DNA of 54,137 bases, from positions 1 to 54,137 of the IMG/VR virus record IMGVR_UViG_3300027963_000098; one strand, 5' to 3'. Source of the stretch: a virus. Made by a program: the position numbers and the translations under genes. Below are positions 39,794 to 48,016 of the stretch, in pieces. The notes under the pieces are model-generated. The model saw only the letters and a program-made list of their open reading frames with translations. It was not told the DNA's origin and made no database searches. The number at the start of each line of letters is the position of its first letter. Positions within the stretch are counted from its first letter, which is position 1.

Positions 39794-42292
39794 ATGGACA
39801 TTCAGAAATCACTAAACCCCGCCCCTATGGGCCTTAATGCGGCGCCGCAGGGTATTGAAGAACTAGCCATCCCCGATATTCAGATTGAGATTGAAGACCC
39901 GGAGAGCGTGACTATTGGCGACGGTAGTATGGAGATTATTATTGAGCCGGGTAAGGACAGCGCGGAAGACGAAGAGTTTAATAAGAACCTCGCGGAAGAT
40001 ATGGACGAGGGGGAACTTACGGAATTAGCCGGTGATTTGCTGGGTGATTTTGAGTCTGACCTTGCTTCTCGACGTGATTGGCTAGAAACATATGTAGAAG
40101 GACTGGAATTACTGGGTTTGAGGTTAGAAGACCGCACCGAGCCGTGGCCGGGAGCTTGTTCTGTATACCACCCATTATTGATTGAAGCTTTGGTGAAGTT
40201 CCAGAGCGAGACCATTATGGAGACATTCCCAGCCGCAGGTCCGGTCAAGACCAAGATTATGGGCAAAGACACGCCCGATAAAGAACAAGCCGCTGAGCGC
40301 GTGCAAGAAGACATGAACTACCAGCTCACGGAGAAGATGCCTGAGTATCGTCCTGAGCATGAACGGATGCTGTGGGGTCTGGGTCTGGCTGGTAACGCCT
40401 TTAAAAAGATTTACTTCGACCCTTACCTTGGCCGACAAGCAGCCGTCTATATCCCTGCAGAAGACATGGTGGTCCCGTACGGCGCGAGTAATTTAGAGAC
40501 TGCTGAACGTGTTACACACGTGATGCGTAAGACCAAGAATGAGATTCGTAAACTCCAAGTTGCTGGGTTTTACTGTGACGTTGACCTTGGCGACCCGGTC
40601 CTTGTTCTTGATGAAGTCGAAAAGAAGATTGCCGAGAAGATGGGCTTTTCTGCCTCCGCCGATGAGCGGTTCAAGCTCCTTGAAATGCACGTGGATTTAA
40701 TTCTTCCCGGTGACGAAGACAAAGATGACAAGGGACATGAGACAGGGATTGCTCTCCCGTATGTAGTCACTATTGAGAAGGGCACCCAGACCATCCTATC
40801 CATCCGTCGTAATTGGGACCCCGAAGATGAGACCAAGCAAAAGCGTCAACACTTCGTTCATTATGGTTATGTGCCGGGCTTTGGGTTTTACCACCTAGGT
40901 CTGGTCCATCTTATCGGTGCCTTCTCGAAGTCAGGCACTATGCTCATGCGGCAGCTCGTAGACGCCGGAACTCTATCCAACCTCCCCGGTGGATTTAAGA
41001 CGCGAGGTCTTCGCGTAAAAGGTGACGACACGCCAATCGCACCTGCTGAGTTCCGTGATGTGGACGTACCTAGCGGTACCATCCGTGACAACATCATGCC
41101 GCTCCCCTATAAGGAGCCGTCGCAGGTCCTCATGTCGTTGATGAACCAGATTATTGAAGAAGGCCGTAGGTTTGCTAGCGCGGCTGACTTGCAGGTATCT
41201 GATATGAGTGCCCAGTCCCCGGTTGGGACCACTCTAGCCATCCTTGAGCGTAGTCTCAAGATTATGTCGGCTGTTCAAGCTCGCATTCACTACTCGATGA
41301 AACAGGAGTTCAAGCTCCTAGCGGCAATTATTCGTGATTATGCGCCTGTTGAGTACGACTACGACCCTGAGACTGGCAACAAAATGGCCCGTCAGGCCGA
41401 CTTTGATATGGTCGAGGTTATCCCTGTTTCGGACCCGAACGCGGCCACTATGTCGCAGAAAGTTGTTCAGTATCAAGCAGTTATGCAGATGGCGCAGTCT
41501 GCCCCGCAGATTTATGACTTGGCTGAGCTTAATAAGCAGATGCTGGAAGTCCTTGGTATCAAGAATATTGGCAAGCTTATCCCGTCCGCAGACGACCATA
41601 AGCCGAAAGACCCTGTAACTGAAAATATGGCAGTACTTACTGGTAAGCCGGTCAAGGCGTTTATCTACCAAGACCACGAAGCGCATATCTCAGTACATAT
41701 GGCAGCAATGCAGGACCCCAAGCTTGGGGCTATGGTTGGACAATCGCCTATGGCGCAACAGATTGGCGCTGCTATGCAGGCGCACATTGCGGAACACCTT
41801 GCGTTTGAGTACCGCAAGCAAGTTGAAGACCAGCTTGGCTCGCCGCTGCCCAGTCCTGAAGATGAGCTTAGCAAGGAAGCCGAACTCACCATCTCGCGCC
41901 TTGTAGCCGACGCTGCTACGAAACTGCTTCAGAAAGACCAAGCAGAAGCTCAACAGCAGCAGGCCCAACAGCAAGCACAAGACCCGTTGGTTCAAATGCA
42001 GCAGCAAGAACTACAGCTTAAGGCGCAAGAAATTGAGATTAAGAAGGCCAAGACACTGGCTGACATCGAGATTGATAAGGCCAAGCTGCAGATTGAGATG
42101 GAGCGTATCCAGTCACAAGAACGGCAGTCTGGCGCTCAAATGGGTATGAAGGCGCAAGAGTCGAAGGCAAAAATGGCCGCACAACAGGAGATGGAAGGCG
42201 TTCGTATGGGCATTGATGTCGCCAAAACACAACATCAGCTAAAGCAACAAGAACGTCAGCAGCAAAGACAACAACCTACTAAGGAGCAGTAA
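39794..42292 (+). CDS. Portal protein
   Basis: An 832-residue protein. AAAGGACCAAACA-ATG precedes it. Residues 1-75 are an acidic leader. The globular region starts DWLETYVEGLELLG and includes CSVYHPLLIEALVKFQSETI, the GLAGNAFKKIYFDPYLGRQA wing and AEDMVVPYGASNLETAERV, features of P22-like portals. A long C-terminal coiled coil rich in Gln (about 690-832) may form a barrel or crown. It directly follows the large terminase and precedes scaffold and capsid genes, as expected. Confidence 0.88.
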   Translation: MDIQKSLNPAPMGLNAAPQGIEELAIPDIQIEIEDPESVTIGDGSMEIIIEPGKDSAEDEEFNKNLAEDMDEGELTELAGDLLGDFESDLASRRDWLETYVEGLELLGLRLEDRTEPWPGACSVYHPLLIEALVKFQSETIMETFPAAGPVKTKIMGKDTPDKEQAAERVQEDMNYQLTEKMPEYRPEHERMLWGLGLAGNAFKKIYFDPYLGRQAAVYIPAEDMVVPYGASNLETAERVTHVMRKTKNEIRKLQVAGFYCDVDLGDPVLVLDEVEKKIAEKMGFSASADERFKLLEMHVDLILPGDEDKDDKGHETGIALPYVVTIEKGTQTILSIRRNWDPEDETKQKRQHFVHYGYVPGFGFYHLGLVHLIGAFSKSGTMLMRQLVDAGTLSNLPGGFKTRGLRVKGDDTPIAPAEFRDVDVPSGTIRDNIMPLPYKEPSQVLMSLMNQIIEEGRRFASAADLQVSDMSAQSPVGTTLAILERSLKIMSAVQARIHYSMKQEFKLLAAIIRDYAPVEYDYDPETGNKMARQADFDMVEVIPVSDPNAATMSQKVVQYQAVMQMAQSAPQIYDLAELNKQMLEVLGIKNIGKLIPSADDHKPKDPVTENMAVLTGKPVKAFIYQDHEAHISVHMAAMQDPKLGAMVGQSPMAQQIGAAMQAHIAEHLAFEYRKQVEDQLGSPLPSPEDELSKEAELTISRLVADAATKLLQKDQAEAQQQQAQQQAQDPLVQMQQQELQLKAQEIEIKKAKTLADIEIDKAKLQIEMERIQSQERQSGAQMGMKAQESKAKMAAQQEMEGVRMGIDVAKTQHQLKQQERQQQRQQPTKEQ

Positions 42293-42483
42293 TGAACGAC
42301 ACGCTTGATTATCTGGTTAAAAGAATCGGAGAAGAGCGCAACGCTATCGCAGACTGTTTGGTTAATGGAAACCTACAGGACTTTGCGCAATATCAGTTTT
42401 TGTGTGGTCAGGCACGGGGTCTGCTGGCGGCACAAGTAATTATCTCTGACCTCGCAACTCAATTGGAGCAAGACGATGACTGA
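42292..42483 (+). CDS. Small hypothetical head-gene-cluster protein
   Basis: A 63-residue protein, MNDTLDYLVKRIGEERNAIA, then FLCGQARGLLAAQVIISDLA. It is helical and acidic at the end. It overlaps the portal stop (TAATG), follows AAGGAG and overlaps the GroES-like gene by 8 bases. Such small helical proteins commonly follow portals in podophages; the role is unknown. Confidence 0.72.
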   Translation: MNDTLDYLVKRIGEERNAIADCLVNGNLQDFAQYQFLCGQARGLLAAQVIISDLATQLEQDDD

Positions 42484-42841
42484 GCAAGTCACGCAGGAAA
42501 ATGCAACACAACTTCCCGAACCTACTGGGTACCGCATTCTTTGTGCAGTACCTGATTTGGGCGACACGCTGGATGAAGAAGGTTTGATTATTAAGGCAGA
42601 CAAAACCAAAGAGCTTGAATCACTTGCTACGGTTGTGTTGTTTGTCGTGAAAATGGGTGACATGTGCTACAAGGACGACCAACGATTCCCCACAGGTCCA
42701 TGGTGTGCTGAAGGTGATTTTGTTCTTGTCCGCGCATATGCAGGCACTCGCATCAAGATTCATGGGCGTGAATTCCGAATTATTAATGATGATTCGGTTG
42801 AAGCAATTGTCGATGACCCCCGTGGCTATAGCCGCGCATAA
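42476..42841 (+). CDS. Phage GroES-like co-chaperonin
   Basis: A 121-residue beta-rich protein. TGYRILCAVPDLGDTLDEEG resembles the GroES roof, followed by a mobile-loop-like stretch GLIIKADKTKELES (GLIxxA as in the GroEL-binding loop). CAEGDFVLVRAYAGTRIKIH and REFRIINDDSVEAIVDDPRG match the GroES/Gp31-like barrel. It would work with host GroEL to fold the capsid protein, as T4 gp31 does. Position between portal and scaffold agrees. No GroEL is encoded. Confidence 0.8.
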   Translation: MTEQVTQENATQLPEPTGYRILCAVPDLGDTLDEEGLIIKADKTKELESLATVVLFVVKMGDMCYKDDQRFPTGPWCAEGDFVLVRAYAGTRIKIHGREFRIINDDSVEAIVDDPRGYSRA

Positions 42842-42848
42842 GGAGTAA

Positions 42849-43829
42849 ATGATGGCTGAGCAAGAAAACAATATGGAAATGGTGGAGTTTGAGTTTCCTG
42901 ATGAAGCTGAAGAAAAAGTAGAAAAGAAAGTAGTAGAGGAGCCTGAATTTGAGGTTGAGGATGACACCCCGGTACAAGACCGTGGGCGAGACCCCTTGCC
43001 GGAAGAAATTGTTGACGAGCTTGAGAAAGACGAGCTTAACGAATATTCAGACCGCGTCCGCACCCGCATGTCACAGATGAAGAAGGTCTGGCATGATGAA
43101 CGCCGAGCTAAAGAAGCCGCAGCCCGTGAACGCGAAGAAGCTCTTCGTCTGGCGCAAACTGTATACGAAGAAAATAAACAGCTAAAAGCCAGACTTGAAG
43201 ATGGTGAAGTTCAACTTGTAGAAAAATACAAGGAAGCCGCTTCTCGGGAAATGGAAATTGCCAAGCGAGAATATCGTGAGGCATATGATACTGGCGATGC
43301 CGATAAATTAATCCAAGCCCAAGAAAGACTTACTAACGCTCAGTTGGTATTTCAGCAGGTAGAGAACTATCGACCGCAGTATAAAAATGCAGAAAAAGCT
43401 TTACAATCTGATACTAGTAATGTAAATACACAATCACAACGGCCCCAAGTTCCTCAACCGGACTATAAAGCAGTTACGTGGCAAGAGCGTAACTCTTGGT
43501 TTGGAAGTGATGAGGAGATGACCAGCTTGGCTTTGGGGCTGCATGAGAAGCTGGTTAAGAATGGCGTAGACCCTAGGTCTGACGACTACTACCGTCGTAT
43601 TGATAATACGATGCGCAAGAGATTCCCCGAATATGAATGGGGAGATTCGCAGGAAGAGACTAAACCTCAACCTCGCGCAAAGCAGGCACAAGTTGTTGCC
43701 CCGGCAACGCGTAGCACCGCGCCTAAGAAAGTAGTGCTGACCAAGACGCAAGTAAGCCTTGCCAAAAAACTTGGTATTACCCCGGAGCAATATGCTCGTG
43801 AACTGATTAAGGAGAACAGAAATGGCTGA
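42849..43829 (+). CDS. Scaffolding protein
   Basis: A 326-residue acidic protein beginning ATGATG behind AAGGAG. The N-terminal 60 residues are almost entirely acidic. A long coiled coil runs from about 60 to 190 (REREEALRLAQTVYEENKQL). A linker and a C-terminal basic helix-turn-helix (KKVVLTKTQVSLAKKLGITP) follow; the latter fits the coat-binding end of P22-type scaffolds. It precedes the capsid gene, as usual. No protease domain. Confidence 0.78.
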   Translation: MMAEQENNMEMVEFEFPDEAEEKVEKKVVEEPEFEVEDDTPVQDRGRDPLPEEIVDELEKDELNEYSDRVRTRMSQMKKVWHDERRAKEAAAREREEALRLAQTVYEENKQLKARLEDGEVQLVEKYKEAASREMEIAKREYREAYDTGDADKLIQAQERLTNAQLVFQQVENYRPQYKNAEKALQSDTSNVNTQSQRPQVPQPDYKAVTWQERNSWFGSDEEMTSLALGLHEKLVKNGVDPRSDDYYRRIDNTMRKRFPEYEWGDSQEETKPQPRAKQAQVVAPATRSTAPKKVVLTKTQVSLAKKLGITPEQYARELIKENRNG

Positions 43830-44271
43830 AAATCGACTCGCACGTGAACTTGAATCTACCGAAACTTTTAAGCGCCCTGAAGCGTGGAAGCCGCCTGAAT
43901 TGCTGCCGGAAGTTAAGCCGCAAGCAGGTTGGTCGTATCGTTGGATTCGTACAAGCATGGTAGGTCAATCGGATGCACGTAATGTTTCTTCTAAAGTGCG
44001 TGAAGGATGGGAGCCGGTCAAACTGGCGGACCACCCCGAAATGCAGTTTTATGTGGACCCCAACAGTCGTTTCTCTGATTCGATTGAAATTGGTGGTCTG
44101 CTGCTTTGTAAGACACCGCAAGAGTTTGTTAATCAACGAAATGCGTATTACTCAGCACAAGCACAAGCCCAGACTGACGCAGTGGATAATAGTTTGATGA
44201 AGGAAAGTGATGCTCGCATGCCTTTATTCAAAGAACGTAAGTCCACTACCACGTTTGGAAAAGGTAAATAA
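43822..44271 (+). CDS. Hypothetical head-associated protein
   Basis: A 149-residue protein starting MAENRLARELESTETFKRPE. It overlaps the scaffold by 8 bases and uses AAGGAG. The sequence contains ELLPEVKPQAGWSYRWIRTS, a segment around VREGWEPVKLADHPEM, and a helical end QRNAYYSAQAQAQTDAVDNS. This type of protein lies between scaffold and capsid in many aquatic podophages; its function is unknown. Confidence 0.65.
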   Translation: MAENRLARELESTETFKRPEAWKPPELLPEVKPQAGWSYRWIRTSMVGQSDARNVSSKVREGWEPVKLADHPEMQFYVDPNSRFSDSIEIGGLLLCKTPQEFVNQRNAYYSAQAQAQTDAVDNSLMKESDARMPLFKERKSTTTFGKGK

Positions 44272-44290
44272 TCTTTAAAGGACCATAATC

Positions 44291-45172
44291 ATGGCATATC
44301 CGACTGTTTCTGCCCCGTATGGGTTTAAGCCAGTCAATCGTCTTGATGGGTTGCCGTATGCTGGCGCTACCCGCAAGCTACCGATTGAGTACAACTACAG
44401 CCAAAACATTTTCTATGGTGACGTAGTTCAATTTTCTGGCGGTACTGTTGTTCGTTCGTCGATGTCCGCCGCTTCGTCGCCGGGCACCGCTGTTGCTGGC
44501 ACGATTGGTGTTTTCTTGGGTTGTTCGTATACCAACCCGACCACCGGTCAAAAGCTGTTTGCTCAGTATTACCCCGCAAGCACTGCTGCCAATGACATTG
44601 AAGCCATTGTTGTTGATGACCCCCGCGCTTTGATGAAGGTAGTGGTTACGACGCAAGGCACCTCGCTGGCTAACACCAGCACCACCGTTGGCTACCTGAA
44701 CCCGTACTACGTTGGTTCTAACCTGTACATGGTTGGTGGCGCTGGCGGCGTTACTGGTAGCACGACCACTGGCAACTCGGCCCAATCGGTTTCGGGCGCT
44801 GTGATTACCTCGGGTACTTCGGGTGCTGGTGACCGCGTGACCTCGGCTTTGCCGTGGCGCATGGTTGGTGTTGTTACTGACACCGCTTATACCCTGACCG
44901 GTACCGGTAGCACCTCGGGTTCGTCGGCTACTGTGACCCTGACCGCTGCTGTTACTGGTCTGACTCCGGGTATGCAGTTGATTTGCCCGACCGGCACCGG
45001 CACTCTGGCTGGCCAATACGCAACCGTCATTAACGTGTCTACCACCACGCTGACTCTGGACGCCGCAGTTACTCTGGCTTCTAGTTCGGCTCTGACGTTC
45101 GTTGGCTACCCCGAAGTTCTGGTTGCTTGGAACGGCAGCTTCCACAGCTACTTCAACACCACTGGCGTCTAA
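44291..45172 (+). CDS. Head decoration-type protein
   Basis: A 293-residue protein, MAYPTVSAPYGFKPVNRLDG then YAGATRKLPIEYNYS. The N-terminal domain YGDVVQFSGGTVVRSS resembles decoration or capsid-accessory proteins. The middle is a Thr/Ser/Gly-rich repeat (SGSSATVTLTAAVTGLTPGM) that resembles a module in the 51929 and fibre genes. Codon choice (CTG, ACC, TCG) is much more uniform than in the neighbours, as in highly expressed capsid genes. Stop is 12 bases before the capsid gene. Confidence 0.65.
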   Translation: MAYPTVSAPYGFKPVNRLDGLPYAGATRKLPIEYNYSQNIFYGDVVQFSGGTVVRSSMSAASSPGTAVAGTIGVFLGCSYTNPTTGQKLFAQYYPASTAANDIEAIVVDDPRALMKVVVTTQGTSLANTSTTVGYLNPYYVGSNLYMVGGAGGVTGSTTTGNSAQSVSGAVITSGTSGAGDRVTSALPWRMVGVVTDTAYTLTGTGSTSGSSATVTLTAAVTGLTPGMQLICPTGTGTLAGQYATVINVSTTTLTLDAAVTLASSSALTFVGYPEVLVAWNGSFHSYFNTTGV

Positions 45173-45183
45173 GGAGATAAATC

Positions 45184-46092
45184 ATGGCAATTTCTCGTGC
45201 CCAGCTACTGAAAGAACTCCTTCCGGGTCTGAACGCTTTGTTCGGTCTGGAGTACGCCCGTTATGGCGAGGAGCATAAGGAAATCTACGAAACCGAATCT
45301 TCGGAACGTAGCTTTGAAGAAGAAACCAAGCTGTCGGGCTTCAGCGCAGCACCGGTCAAGAACGAAGGTAGTGCGATTCGTTACGACAACGCGCAAGAAG
45401 CTTGGACTGCACGCTACAACCACGAAACCATCGCTTTGGGTTTCTCGCTGACTGAAGAAGCTGTTGAGGACAACCTCTACGACTCGCTGTCGGCTCGTTA
45501 CACCAAGGCTCTGGCCCGTGGTATGGCTTACACCAAGCAAGTCAAGGCCGCTAACGTTCTGAACAACGGCTTCAACTCGGGTTATGTTGGTGGCGACGGC
45601 GTCTCGCTGTTCTCGACCGCTCACCCGTTGATTTCTGGTGGCACCAACAGCAACACCCCGGCAACCGCCGCTGACCTGAACGAAACCTCGTTGGAAAACG
45701 CCGTGATTCAAATCGCTGCGTGGACTGATGAACGTGGTCTGCTGATTGCCGCCAAGCCGCGCAAGCTGATTGTTCCGCCTGCTCTGATGTTCGTTGCAAC
45801 CCGTCTGCTTGAAACCGAACTGCGTGTTTCGACTGCCGATAACGACATCAACGCACTGAAGAACAACGGTTCGATTCCGGAAGGTTACGCAGTTAACCAC
45901 TTCCTGACCGATAGCAACGCTTGGTTCCTCACCACCGATGTGCCGAATGGTATGAAGCATTTTGAACGTACCCCGCTGGCTACCTCGATGGACGGTGACT
46001 TTGATACCGGCAACGTCCGTTACAAGGCCCGTGAGCGTTATTCGTTCGGTTGGTCGGACCCGCTCGGCATGTACGGTTCGCCGGGCGCTTAA
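45184..46092 (+). CDS. Major capsid protein (HK97-type)
   Basis: A 302-residue protein starting MAISRAQLLKELLPGLNALF. AAGGAGATAAATC-ATG precedes it. The N-arm, EYARYGEEHKEIYETESSER (E-loop), NNGFNSGYVGGDGVSLFSTA with the HPL segment, the spine helix ENAVIQIAAWTDERG and the P-domain strand KLIVPPALMFVATRLLET fit an HK97-fold capsid subunit. Codon bias is strong. A strong terminator follows at 46106. No prohead protease gene is seen, consistent with a separate scaffold. Confidence 0.87.
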   Translation: MAISRAQLLKELLPGLNALFGLEYARYGEEHKEIYETESSERSFEEETKLSGFSAAPVKNEGSAIRYDNAQEAWTARYNHETIALGFSLTEEAVEDNLYDSLSARYTKALARGMAYTKQVKAANVLNNGFNSGYVGGDGVSLFSTAHPLISGGTNSNTPATAADLNETSLENAVIQIAAWTDERGLLIAAKPRKLIVPPALMFVATRLLETELRVSTADNDINALKNNGSIPEGYAVNHFLTDSNAWFLTTDVPNGMKHFERTPLATSMDGDFDTGNVRYKARERYSFGWSDPLGMYGSPGA

Positions 46093-46105
46093 GCAGTTTG
46101 ATGTA

Positions 46106-46133
46106 GGGAGGGGGCTTGCGCCCCCTCTTTTTT
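46106..46133 (+). terminator. Intrinsic terminator after the capsid gene
   Basis: GAGGGGGC (46108-46115), TTGC loop, GCCCCCTC (46120-46127) and T-run 46128-46133. An 8-bp GC-rich stem with six T is a textbook rightward terminator. Confidence 0.93.
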
Positions 46134-46158
46134 GCCGTATAATGCTGCACTGCAGCAT
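46116..46158 (+). promoter_or_regulatory. Promoter-like TATAAT with adjoining palindrome
   Basis: TATAAT (46138-46143) starts five bases after the terminator's T-run. A poor -35 TTGCGC lies 16 bases upstream within the terminator. Immediately after the -10 is the perfect palindrome ATGCTGCA-C-TGCAGCAT (46142-46158), which looks like an operator. It restarts transcription for the 50-residue gene. Confidence 0.5.
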
Positions 46159-46178
46159 CTAACCTTTAGGAGAAACCT

Positions 46179-46331
46179 ATGAACTTTGATTTTGTCGCCG
46201 TATTTACTTCGCTGTCGAAGTCGTATCGTGAAATGGCCCACAAGACCCACGACCAGATGATTGAAGCTTGGATTAAGACTGAAAAGTCGATTGAAGATAA
46301 TTGCAAGCTGATGGCGTTCTGGAAGAAGTAA
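46179..46331 (+). CDS. 50-residue hypothetical protein in its own transcription unit
   Basis: MNFDFVAVFTSLSKSYREMA then HKTHDQMIEAWIKTEKSIED, ending AFWKK; helical and charged. TTTAGGAGAAACCT-ATG is a strong ribosome site. It lies between terminators at 46106 and 46334 with its own promoter-like element, so it appears to be separately expressed at high level. Codon use resembles the capsid genes. Function unknown; an assembly cofactor or host-directed small protein is possible. Confidence 0.75.
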   Translation: MNFDFVAVFTSLSKSYREMAHKTHDQMIEAWIKTEKSIEDNCKLMAFWKK

Positions 46332-46333
46332 TC

Positions 46334-46360
46334 AAAGGCCCTTCGGGGCCTTTTCTTTTT
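46334..46360 (+). terminator. Intrinsic terminator after the 50-residue gene
   Basis: AAGGCCC (46335-46341), TTCG tetraloop, GGGCCTT (46346-46352) and TTCTTTTT. Three bases after the stop codon. Confidence 0.9.
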
Positions 46361-46363
46361 GTG

Positions 46364-46392
46364 TTGTATATTTTCTTAATAGGTGGTATAAA
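46364..46392 (+). promoter_or_regulatory. Sigma70-like promoter for the tail/neck operon
   Basis: TTGTAT (46364-46369), 17 bases, TATAAA (46387-46392), starting four bases after a terminator T-tract. It would drive 46480 onward and give a leader of about 80 bases. Confidence 0.6.
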
Positions 46393-46411
46393 GCAATCAC
46401 CTAGGAAATCG

Positions 46412-46454
46412 GCCAAACCAACTGACCTAGCAGACTTTGTAGAGATGGTTTGGC
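46412..46454 (+). other. Leader hairpin upstream of the 46480 gene
   Basis: GCCAAACCA (46412-46420) and TGGTTTGGC (46446-46454) form a 9-bp stem around a 25-base loop within the leader of the tail/neck operon. It may stabilise the mRNA or have a regulatory role. Confidence 0.45.
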
Positions 46455-46479
46455 TTAGTGCTACAACACGGAGATTTAA

Positions 46480-46845
46480 ATGTCTAATACCACCTTTTCG
46501 GGACCAGTTCGCTCGCAGAACGGCTTCCAAACTATTTCGATTAACGCAGATACTGGCGCAGTCACCACCACCGCGACCATCGGCGCTGCAACTTCCGTCA
46601 CCACCTTGTCGGCTACCGGCAACATCACCGCTGACTCGAACCAAGCTGTTGTTGCTGGCGGCACTGCCGCGTTCCTTGCCACCACCACCGCTGGTTTGGG
46701 TATCTATGTGGGTTCGGGCGCACCGACCGTGTCGGCTGCTCAAGGCTCGCTGTACATCCGTACCGATGGTTCTTCGACTAGCACCCGTCTGTATGTAAAT
46801 ACGACCGGTTCGACGACTTGGACTAACGTTACCACTGCTGCTTAA
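46480..46845 (+). CDS. Structural protein, Thr/Ala-rich
   Basis: A 121-residue protein, MSNTTFSGPVRSQNGFQTIS, with alternating Thr/Ala strands and the conserved-looking C-terminal block YVGSGAPTVSAAQGSLYIRT and STRLYVNTTGSTTWTNVTTA. This block occurs in many phage virion proteins, usually fibre or head-decoration parts. CGGAGATTTAA-ATG precedes it. Codon bias is capsid-like, indicating high expression. Probably a trimeric beta-structured virion protein. Confidence 0.68.
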   Translation: MSNTTFSGPVRSQNGFQTISINADTGAVTTTATIGAATSVTTLSATGNITADSNQAVVAGGTAAFLATTTAGLGIYVGSGAPTVSAAQGSLYIRTDGSSTSTRLYVNTTGSTTWTNVTTAA

Positions 46846-46857
46846 TAGGGGCGCGTC

Positions 46858-47154
46858 ATGACGATGCAAACTGATGTTAAGTCGGCGCACCTAAGCGCCG
46901 CCGGTTCCTACTACGGGGACCGTACCAGACTACGGGGCATTGTTGTATCCCCAAAAATAAGCACGGCGGTAACATTTGAAATCCGAGACGGTAGCGCCAC
47001 AGCCGCCGTTCTCTACACGATGGACTTAGCTGGCAACAGTAATCCAAACACGTTTTATGTCATAGTCCCCGGTGAAGGTATTTTGGCTAAGACCGGGCTA
47101 TATCTGACCTTATCGGTTGGCTCAGTTACCGGTATCACGGTGTTCTATGGCTAA
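46858..47154 (+). CDS. Hypothetical small virion protein
   Basis: A 98-residue beta-rich protein, MTMQTDVKSAHLSAAGSYYG then RGIVVSPKISTAVTFEIRDG and FYVIVPGEGILAKTGLYLTL. Preceded by AGGGG. The pattern of strands with RDGSATAAVLY suggests a compact jelly-roll or decoration protein. The last codons overlap the next gene (ATGGCTAAG). Confidence 0.62.
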   Translation: MTMQTDVKSAHLSAAGSYYGDRTRLRGIVVSPKISTAVTFEIRDGSATAAVLYTMDLAGNSNPNTFYVIVPGEGILAKTGLYLTLSVGSVTGITVFYG

Positions 47155-47401
47155 GTCTCCGGCTTGGACGCGTAAAGAAGGCAAGAACCCCAAGGGTGGT
47201 TTGAATGCTAAGGGCCGTGCTTCTTATAATGCTGCTAATCCGGGTAAACCGGGGCTGAAAGCTCCGCAGCCTGAAGGTGGTTCGCGTAAGAAGTCTTTTT
47301 GTGCCCGTATGTCAGGTATGAAGAAGAAGCTTACTAGCGCTAAGACTGCTAATGACCCTAACTCGCGTATCAACAAAAGCCTGCGGGCATGGAATTGTTA
47401 A
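47147..47401 (+). CDS. DUF6321-like basic protein
   Basis: An 84-residue very basic protein: MAKSPAWTRKEGKNPKGGLN, NPGKPGLKAPQPEGG, then SRKKSFCARMSGMKKKLT and NDPNSRINKSLRAWNC. The order of motifs (KEGKNPKGGLN, LKAPQPEG, RKKSFCARMSGM, DPNSRINKSLRxWNC) matches the widespread phage family DUF6321. Its function is unknown; charge suggests DNA or negatively charged surface binding in the virion or cell. Overlaps the previous gene. Confidence 0.82.
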   Translation: MAKSPAWTRKEGKNPKGGLNAKGRASYNAANPGKPGLKAPQPEGGSRKKSFCARMSGMKKKLTSAKTANDPNSRINKSLRAWNC

Positions 47402-47402
47402 C

Positions 47403-47585
47403 ATGACAGAACATCACGAAACCATTAAACAGGCAGTTGATGCGGCGTCTGTGGTCACTGTAGTTGGAACACTTATGAATGCACTACCGGCGATTGCAGC
47501 AGCATTCTCGATTGTCTGGTCGGTCATCCGCATCTACGAAACCAAGACCGTGCGAGACTGGATTCAAAATGCCAAGCGTAAGTAA
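47403..47585 (+). CDS. Putative holin
   Basis: A 60-residue protein, MTEHHETIKQAVDAASVVTV then VGTLMNALPAIAAAFSIVWS, ending with a charged segment (RIYETKTVRDWIQNAKRK). A long hydrophobic stretch (about 14-42, possibly two short spans with a Pro) and a basic tail fit a class II or III holin. Many phages carry such a protein in this position. It starts one base after the previous stop and overlaps the next gene (ATGCCAAGCG). No endolysin is recognised next to it. Confidence 0.65.
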   Translation: MTEHHETIKQAVDAASVVTVVGTLMNALPAIAAAFSIVWSVIRIYETKTVRDWIQNAKRK

Positions 47586-48006
47586 GAAGCAGCACAACTT
47601 TATGGCGGCGGTGGCCCATAACCCGAAGTTTGCCAAAAAGGTAGGTATCCCTCAAAGTGTGGGGGAGGAATTTAACAAAGCCGATAAAGGCAAACAATTT
47701 AAACGAGGTGGTGAAATGGCTACGAAGATGAAGATGTTTGAAAAGTCAGGTAAAGACACTGAGAAGAAAGGCATGAAAGAAGGCTCTAAGGCAGATATGG
47801 CTTTGGATAAAAAGCAAATGATGGGCATGAAGAAGGGCGGCGCTTGCAAGAAGATGGCTAAGGGTGGCTCGGTTGGTTCGGCCTCTAAGCGTGCAGATGG
47901 TGTTGCTGTTAAAGGCAAGACCAAGGGCCGTAACCTTGGTGACTCTGGTAAGACTGTTGGTATTCAAAGCGGCGCTCGCGGCATGAAGCGCGGCGGTAAG
48001 TGCTAA
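47569..48006 (+). CDS. Basic protein with DUF3008-like N-terminus and KRADG tail
   Basis: A 145-residue, Lys/Gly-rich protein. N-terminal MPSVSKKQHNFMAAVAHNPK, then FAKKVGIPQSVGEEF, resembles the DUF3008-type motif (SKKQxxFM). The rest is low complexity, with MKMFEKSGKDTEKKGMKEG and the tail KGGSVGSASKRADGVAVKGK. The KRADG-KGKT tail recurs in the two following proteins. Probably a minor virion component. Start fixed by overlap with the holin gene. Confidence 0.65.
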   Translation: MPSVSKKQHNFMAAVAHNPKFAKKVGIPQSVGEEFNKADKGKQFKRGGEMATKMKMFEKSGKDTEKKGMKEGSKADMALDKKQMMGMKKGGACKKMAKGGSVGSASKRADGVAVKGKTKGRNLGDSGKTVGIQSGARGMKRGGKC

Positions 48007-48016
48007 GGAGCTAATT

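Noticed and set aside
45205-46158. Long minus-strand open frame opposite the capsid gene (also 44378-45145)
   Set aside because: These exist because the strongly biased capsid codons rarely make reverse-strand stops. They have no ribosome sites and run against the operon.
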